From: an uncultured Bacteroidota bacterium
GTDB taxonomy: Bacteria > Bacteroidota > Bacteroidia > Flavobacteriales > Flavobacteriaceae
Reading direction: 5' to 3'
Assembly: GCA_913047695.1 (NCBI GenBank)
Contig: CAJWUI010000004.1
Location: 158,606 to 222,605 of the forward strand
Length of the DNA stretch: 64,000 nucleotides
In this document: one piece after another, positions 59,457 through 64,000 of the stretch
Layout of the letters: every line of letters begins with the position of its first letter
Position numbering within the stretch: the stretch's first letter is position 1
Program-made: the position numbers and the translations under genes
The notes under the pieces: model-generated
Databases searched by the model: none
The model's input: the letters and a program-made list of their open reading frames with translations, nothing else
Told to the model about the DNA's origin: nothing

Positions 59457-60785
59457 ATGTTCGATAATCTTAGCAGTAAATTAGACAAGGCGTTTCAAGT
59501 ACTAAAGGGGCATGGAAAAATAACTGAAATTAATGTTGCTGAAACATTAAAAGAAGTTAGAAGAGCATTACTAGATGCTGATGTTAACTATAAGATTGCT
59601 AAAGAATTTACATTAACTGTTAAAGAAAAAGCGCTAGGCCAAAAAGTACTAACAAGTCTGCAGCCTGGCCAATTAATGGTTAAAATTGTCAAAGATGAAC
59701 TCACCAGATTAATGGGGTCAGATGCAGTAGGTCTAAATTTAGAATCTAAACCTTCTGTGATTTTAATGTCTGGACTTCAGGGTTCAGGTAAAACCACATT
59801 TACAGGAAAGTTAGCTCTCCATCTAAAAAAGAAGCATAAGAAAAATCCTTTATTAGTTGCATGCGATGTTTATCGTCCAGCAGCCATTGACCAATTAGGG
59901 GTTGTCGCGGAGCAAGTAGATGCTAGTTGGTACTTTGATAAAGAAGAAAAAAATCCAATTAAAATAGCTAAAGCAGGCTTAAAAAAAGCTAATGAAGATA
60001 GGCATGATGTTGTAATTATTGATACAGCTGGAAGGTTAGCTATTGACGATATATTAATGAATGAAATTAAAGACATTCATTCTGCTATAAAACCTTCGGA
60101 AACACTATTTGTTGTCGATTCTATGACCGGACAGGATGCAGTTAATACTGCTAAAGCATTTAATAGTGTTTTAAATTTTGATGGTGTGATTTTAACAAAG
60201 TTAGATGGTGATACAAGAGGAGGAGCTGCGTTATCAATTAAATCGGTCGTAGATAAACCTATTAAGTTCATTGGCACTGGTGAAAAAATGGAAGCTATCG
60301 ATATCTTTTATCCTGACCGTATGGCGGACAGGATCTTAGGAATGGGCGATGTAGTTTCTCTTGTTGAAAGGGCTCAAGAACAATTTGATTTAGAAAAAGC
60401 AAAAATAATAAACAAAAAGATTGCGAAAAATCAGTTTGGCTATGATGATTTTCTTTCTCAGATCCAACAAGTAAAAAAAATGGGTAATATGAAGGACCTT
60501 TTGGGCATGATTCCTGGTGTTGGTAAAATTACAAAAGACATTGATATTGATGATAACGCATTTAAGGGAATCGAGGTTATTATTGGTTCAATGACGCATA
60601 AAGAACGTTCCAAACCACAATTAATGAATCATAGTAGAAAAATGCGAATAGCTAAAGGTTCAGGAAAACCGGTTGAAGAAGTAAATCAATTAATAAAGCA
60701 ATTTGAGCAAATGAGCAAAATGATGAAAATGATGCAAGGAGGCAAAGGAAAACATATCATGCAAATGATGCAAAAATCCCGTTAA
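59457..60785 (+). CDS. ffh: Signal recognition particle GTPase Ffh
   Basis: 442-residue SRP54-type protein that with its RNA brings ribosomes to the membrane. N domain helices, then the G domain: GLQGSGKTTFTGKLA (P-loop), ACDVYRPAAIDQL, DTAGR, TKLDGDTRGG and KFIGTGEKMEAIDIFYPDRM. The C-terminal M domain is rich in methionine, ending in MSKMMKMMQGGKG and IMQMMQKSR, for signal-peptide binding. folD starts 4 bases after the stop. Confidence 0.98.
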   Translation: MFDNLSSKLDKAFQVLKGHGKITEINVAETLKEVRRALLDADVNYKIAKEFTLTVKEKALGQKVLTSLQPGQLMVKIVKDELTRLMGSDAVGLNLESKPSVILMSGLQGSGKTTFTGKLALHLKKKHKKNPLLVACDVYRPAAIDQLGVVAEQVDASWYFDKEEKNPIKIAKAGLKKANEDRHDVVIIDTAGRLAIDDILMNEIKDIHSAIKPSETLFVVDSMTGQDAVNTAKAFNSVLNFDGVILTKLDGDTRGGAALSIKSVVDKPIKFIGTGEKMEAIDIFYPDRMADRILGMGDVVSLVERAQEQFDLEKAKIINKKIAKNQFGYDDFLSQIQQVKKMGNMKDLLGMIPGVGKITKDIDIDDNAFKGIEVIIGSMTHKERSKPQLMNHSRKMRIAKGSGKPVEEVNQLIKQFEQMSKMMKMMQGGKGKHIMQMMQKSR

Positions 60786-60789
60786 AGTT

Positions 60790-61662
60790 ATGGTCATTTT
60801 AGATGGAAAAGGAACTTCAGATCAAATCAAACTCGAAATTAGAGATGAGGTAAATAAAATGAAACTAAAAGGAGAAAGGGTTCCACATTTAGCAGCTGTT
60901 TTGGTGGGTAATGATGGAGCAAGTCTCACATATGTAGGAAGTAAAGTTCGATCATGTGATTATGTTGGTTTTAAGTCTAGTTTAATTCAATTTAATAATG
61001 ATATTTCTGAAAAAAAACTTTTAAACGAAATTAAAAAATTAAATCATAATCCTATTTTGGATGGTTATATAGTCCAATTACCACTTCCAAAACATATAAA
61101 TGAGCAAAAAATTTTATTAGCTATTGATCCAAAAAAAGACGTAGATGGTTTTCATCCAGAGAATTTTGGAAGAATGGCACTACAGCTTAACTCCTACATA
61201 CCTGCCACACCATTTGGAATTATTCAATTACTTGATAGATACAAAGTTCCTACTAGCGGTAAACATTGCGTAGTTGTTGGAAGGAGTCATATAGTAGGAA
61301 AGCCAATTAGTATATTGATGAGTCAAAAAAGACCTGCAGGAAACGCTACTGTTACATTAGCTCACAGCAGAACTGAAAATTTAGTTGCTATCACACGCCA
61401 AGCAGATATAATAATCATGGCACTAGGAATACCTGAGTATTTAAAAGCAGATATGGTTAAAAATGATGTAACCGTAATAGATGTTGGAATTACTAGAGTT
61501 CCTGATAAGAATAATTCAAAGGGATATTCAATTAAAGGTGATGTTGCATATGATGAGGTATCAAAAAAAGCAAGCTTTATAACACCTGTTCCTGGTGGCG
61601 TAGGACCAATGACTATTGCAATGTTGTTAAAAAACACTTTACTCGCTAGACAGTGGAACTAA
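60790..61662 (+). CDS. folD: Bifunctional methylenetetrahydrofolate dehydrogenase/cyclohydrolase
   Basis: 290-residue enzyme of one-carbon metabolism converting methylene-THF to formyl-THF with NADP. Seen: YVGSKVRSCDYVGFKSSL with the catalytic tyrosine-lysine region, GYIVQLPLPKHINEQ, KDVDGFHPENFGRM, the Rossmann VVGRSHIVGKPISILM and TPVPGGVGPMTIAMLLKNT. It is 4 bases after ffh and overlaps the convergent membrane-protein gene by 17 bases. Confidence 0.97.
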   Translation: MVILDGKGTSDQIKLEIRDEVNKMKLKGERVPHLAAVLVGNDGASLTYVGSKVRSCDYVGFKSSLIQFNNDISEKKLLNEIKKLNHNPILDGYIVQLPLPKHINEQKILLAIDPKKDVDGFHPENFGRMALQLNSYIPATPFGIIQLLDRYKVPTSGKHCVVVGRSHIVGKPISILMSQKRPAGNATVTLAHSRTENLVAITRQADIIIMALGIPEYLKADMVKNDVTVIDVGITRVPDKNNSKGYSIKGDVAYDEVSKKASFITPVPGGVGPMTIAMLLKNTLLARQWN

Positions 61663-62533
61663 TCTTAGGGTCTTCAATAGCATTGTAAATCTTCAAAATT
61701 AAATAAGCAAAAGATACTCCTGTTAATATAAGAATCATCGTCAAGTATCCAGTTGCTGAAAATGAAAGACGAATCAATATTGTTGCTATTATGAATCCTG
61801 TGTTTCTAATTAGTTTACTGTACTCTTCTGTATAACGAAATGAAATAAGTAAGATTACTACATCAGCTAAAATCAAAAGTGTAAAAAATTGGTTAAAAAA
61901 AAGGCTATCTATTTGTGGTACTGAATTTTGATTTAAAATGTCAGCTATCCACTGAAAGAAAGTCGAAGATAACATAACTGTTAAAACTCCGAAAAGAATT
62001 ACACTCACAGTTTTTTTTGAGTTTATAAATCTAACAAGTTTTGGTTCTTCAACAGGTTTTTTAGGAATTCGATTTTTGTTTTTATTAAATAAAAAAATCA
62101 ACATAAATAAAAATAAAAACCCTAGTAAATCAATCATTAGTTCAAGGTTGTGAACACTTAACATCCATTTATCATCTAAATCCATTTGAGGAATATCTTT
62201 AAAAATTTTGCGAATTACTATAAGAGAAATAATTTCAAATTGCTTAGAAACACAAGATGTAAATGAACGGGGTAAATAAAACAACAATAAGTAAACCTCA
62301 TAAATTAATATGAGTGAAAATGGAGTATAAATTGCAGCAATAGGGTCATTTAGTAGTTCAGGATAGATAGACGATATTGTTACAATTTTTTGTTTATTCA
62401 AGAAAATCAGTATCAGATGAATTCCAAAGCCAAGCCCTGCTGAAATTAAAATTATCTTCTCTATAATTTTTTGTGTTTTTGAATCAAAAAATGAATTAAA
62501 TAATTTATTAAAAATTGAATAAAATGATCTCAT
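61646..62533 (-). CDS. Integral membrane protein, unknown
   Basis: 295-residue protein with about six or seven hydrophobic segments (near residues 28-48, 66-86, 135-155, 180-200, 215-233, 243-285, counting from ATG 62533). No catalytic motif is recognised. A charged loop with KPVEEPKLVRFINSK separates the two halves. The frame could open at TTG 62548, overlapping the upstream VOC gene; ATG 62533 leaves a 4-base gap and is preferred. It is probably cotranscribed with the VOC gene. Its 3' end overlaps folD by 17 bases. Function unknown. Confidence 0.75.
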   Translation of the reverse strand: MRSFYSIFNKLFNSFFDSKTQKIIEKIILISAGLGFGIHLILIFLNKQKIVTISSIYPELLNDPIAAIYTPFSLILIYEVYLLLFYLPRSFTSCVSKQFEIISLIVIRKIFKDIPQMDLDDKWMLSVHNLELMIDLLGFLFLFMLIFLFNKNKNRIPKKPVEEPKLVRFINSKKTVSVILFGVLTVMLSSTFFQWIADILNQNSVPQIDSLFFNQFFTLLILADVVILLISFRYTEEYSKLIRNTGFIIATILIRLSFSATGYLTMILILTGVSFAYLILKIYNAIEDPKISSTV

Positions 62534-62537
62534 GAGA

Positions 62538-62960
62538 TTATTTAGCAAAAATTTGTTCTATGTTTTTAAAGCTTTTAAATTCAAGAGCATTGCCTGAAGG
62601 GTCATAAAAGAACATTGTCATTTGTTCTCCAGGCTGATCCTTAAAACGAAGATAAGGTGTGATTTGGAATTCAATATTTTTATTGATTAAGTTGCTGCTA
62701 AAGGATTTAAAATTATCCCATTTCAAGACAACACCGAAATGTGGTATTGGAACCGATTTACCATCAACTTCATTAAAGTGTTTTTGACCTTTGTATTTTT
62801 TATCTTCATGTAATACTAACTGATGTCCAAATAAAGAATAATCTGCCCATTGTTTTGAAAATCGGCCAGGAGTACACTCTAAGACATTCTCATAAAAATC
62901 TTGAGCAATAGCTAGGTTGGATACGGGGATGGCCAAATGAAAAGGTGTTAAAGAATTCAT
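62538..62960 (-). CDS. VOC-family (glyoxalase-like) protein
   Basis: 140-residue vicinal-oxygen-chelate protein. Two betaalphabeta modules are seen: TPFHLAIPVSNLAIAQDFYE with a likely metal-binding histidine at H8, and IPHFGVVLKWDNF, ending in MFFYDPSGNALEFKSF with a likely metal-binding glutamate. Such proteins act as dioxygenases, isomerases or lyases; the substrate cannot be told. It is 4 bases upstream of the membrane-protein gene, and divergent from queE across 58 bases. Confidence 0.9.
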   Translation of the reverse strand: MNSLTPFHLAIPVSNLAIAQDFYENVLECTPGRFSKQWADYSLFGHQLVLHEDKKYKGQKHFNEVDGKSVPIPHFGVVLKWDNFKSFSSNLINKNIEFQITPYLRFKDQPGEQMTMFFYDPSGNALEFKSFKNIEQIFAK

Positions 62961-63018
62961 GTTTAAAGGTACATAAATTTAAAAAAAGGGAATCTTAATG
63001 TACTATCTTTACATTTAA

Positions 63019-63648
63019 ATGAAAACAGTTTTAGACAATAAACTTTCAACCGGAGAAATGCTCCCATTAATGGAATCCTTTCATTCACTACAGGGCGAGG
63101 GTTATCATAGTGGATTATCTACTTATTTTATTCGTTTAGGGGGCTGTGACATTGGTTGTCATTGGTGTGATGTCAAAGAAAGCTGGGATTTTCAAAAGTA
63201 TCCACTAATTCCTATCAAGAAAATTGTCGAAAAAGTAGTTGTTAACGTAAAGAATGTGGTAATTACAGGTGGAGAACCTTTGATGTGGAATATGTTTCCA
63301 TTGACTAATGCTTTAAAGTTGAAAAACAAAAAAGTTCATCTTGAAACATCAGGAGCTTATAAAATCTCAGGAATTTGGGATTGGTTTTGTTTATCCCCAA
63401 AAAAAAATAAACTTCCTACTGAACAAGCATTCGCTCGAGCTAATGAACTAAAAATTATAATTTATAATAAATATGACTTAGAGTTTGCACAAAATTGTGC
63501 TAAACATGTTAAAAAAGATTGTCTAATTTACCTACAACCAGAATGGGGTAAAAGGGAAAAAATAATGCCTTTAGTAGTCGAGTTTGTTAAGCAAAATCCG
63601 AAATGGAAGATTTCTCTTCAAACACACAAATATTTAAATATCCGTTAA
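63019..63648 (+). CDS. queE: 7-carboxy-7-deazaguanine synthase
   Basis: 209-residue radical SAM enzyme that converts carboxytetrahydropterin to 7-carboxy-7-deazaguanine on the way to queuosine in tRNA. The iron-sulfur motif C-D-I-G-C-H-W-C (CX3CX2C) lies in LGGCDIGCHWCDVKESW; the N-terminal ESFHSLQGEGYHSGL and the SAM-binding VVITGGEPLMW are conserved. The sequence KISLQTHKYLNIR ends it, as in this family. It overlaps the convergent namZ-like gene by 4 bases. Other queuosine genes are not in this window. Confidence 0.95.
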   Translation: MKTVLDNKLSTGEMLPLMESFHSLQGEGYHSGLSTYFIRLGGCDIGCHWCDVKESWDFQKYPLIPIKKIVEKVVVNVKNVVITGGEPLMWNMFPLTNALKLKNKKVHLETSGAYKISGIWDWFCLSPKKNKLPTEQAFARANELKIIIYNKYDLEFAQNCAKHVKKDCLIYLQPEWGKREKIMPLVVEFVKQNPKWKISLQTHKYLNIR

Positions 63649-64000
63649 GGATAGATTAAATACTTTTTTCTAATCTTTTTGAATAGTTCAAGTTCTGGTT
63701 CCCAACTCTCTCTAATTTTATTCTCGCCTGAAAAAGATATTAATTGTTGTTTTAGTTTTTTATTTCCAGCAATAAGATTAAATCCTTTTAAGAAAAAGTC
63801 ATTTTGATTTGGGAAATATTTATATGCTTCAATAATCCATTTTAACTCAATTTTTTTTGGCTTTGGAACTTTTGATAAGTTTTTTCCATAGCAAACGATT
63901 CCATTATGTTTAGGATTTTTTGAACCAAAATTTGGCAATGGTTTAAAAGTATAATTATTTATATCCAATTCTGGATGTCCAAAAATTTGAAATTGTTTTT
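63645..64000 (-). CDS. NamZ-like exo-beta-N-acetylmuramidase, C-terminal part
   Basis: C-terminal 117 residues of a protein of the DUF1343/NamZ family, which removes N-acetylmuramic acid from peptidoglycan fragments; the 5' part lies beyond base 64000. The reading frame stays open to the window edge, preceded by KQFQIFGHPE, so the TTG at 63968 is not the start. Seen: PLPNFGSKNPKHNGIVCYGK, ELKWIIEAYKYFP, the FFLKGFNLIAGNKKLKQQL helix region and ESWEPELELFKKIRKKYLIY, all typical of the family's C-terminal domain. Identification rests only on this part. Confidence 0.8.
   Translation of the reverse strand, partial: KQFQIFGHPELDINNYTFKPLPNFGSKNPKHNGIVCYGKNLSKVPKPKKIELKWIIEAYKYFPNQNDFFLKGFNLIAGNKKLKQQLISFSGENKIRESWEPELELFKKIRKKYLIYP

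Noticed and set aside
63645-63968. Complete 107-residue gene starting at TTG 63968
   Set aside because: The frame is open to the window edge with family-like residues, so this is the end of a larger NamZ-like gene.
1-64000. CRISPR arrays, insertion sequences, prophage, integrase or rRNA genes
   Set aside because: No direct-repeat/spacer pattern, transposase, phage gene or rRNA segment was found on reading both strands.

Overview
The window is AT-rich chromosomal DNA from a marine member of the Flavobacteriia (Bacteroidota). Evidence: FtsZ with a long acidic linker, a primary sigma factor without region 1.1, the type IX secretion protein PorT, a lipoprotein-type TamA (TamL), two SusC/SusD pairs, promoters of the form TTG-N19-TAnnTTTG, ribosomal genes without clear Shine-Dalgarno sequences, and a proteorhodopsin/blh pair. 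The genome looks compact: several convergent genes touch or overlap at their 3' ends. No CRISPR array, insertion sequence, prophage or rRNA operon was seen.

Layout. 1-2562: 3' part of ftsZ, a yqeY-like gene and tRNA-Arg(UCG). 2641-7260: a three-domain enzyme (APH-type kinase, M23 metallopeptidase fold, class III aminotransferase fold), a 59-residue membrane protein and an OmpA-family protein with calcium-binding repeats. 7253-16017 (minus): tamL, fbaA, accD, rpsO, pnp, sigA and rpe, a housekeeping block. 16056-21364: a TrmH-type methyltransferase, porT, the trkA-trkH potassium uptake pair and rlmB. 21458-33449: an accessory island with an InlB-repeat/arylsulfotransferase-like lipoprotein and two tandem SusC/SusD loci split by a terminator, one with an extra lipoprotein. 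33778-34488: an unknown secreted protein.

34781-51526 is one co-directional run of str, S10, spc and alpha genes (rpsL to rplQ, including secY, infA, rpoA and the short rpmD and rpmJ). It starts at a good promoter and ends at a strong hairpin. carA, eno and gltA follow. 55361-64000: a small unknown protein, argS, divergent proteorhodopsin and blh, ffh, folD, an unknown membrane protein, a VOC protein, queE, and the 3' end of a namZ-like gene.

How it works together: most genes serve translation, RNA turnover, protein targeting and central carbon metabolism. The accessory layer is outer-membrane uptake (SusCD, TonB-dependent), envelope assembly (TamL, PorT, OmpA) and light-driven proton pumping with locally encoded retinal synthesis. 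I found no clearly undescribed multi-gene system. The best candidates for a second look are the kinase/M23/aminotransferase fusion, the proteorhodopsin with a glycine at the likely carotenoid-antenna window, the orphan tandem SusCD island, and a few unknown conserved-looking genes.
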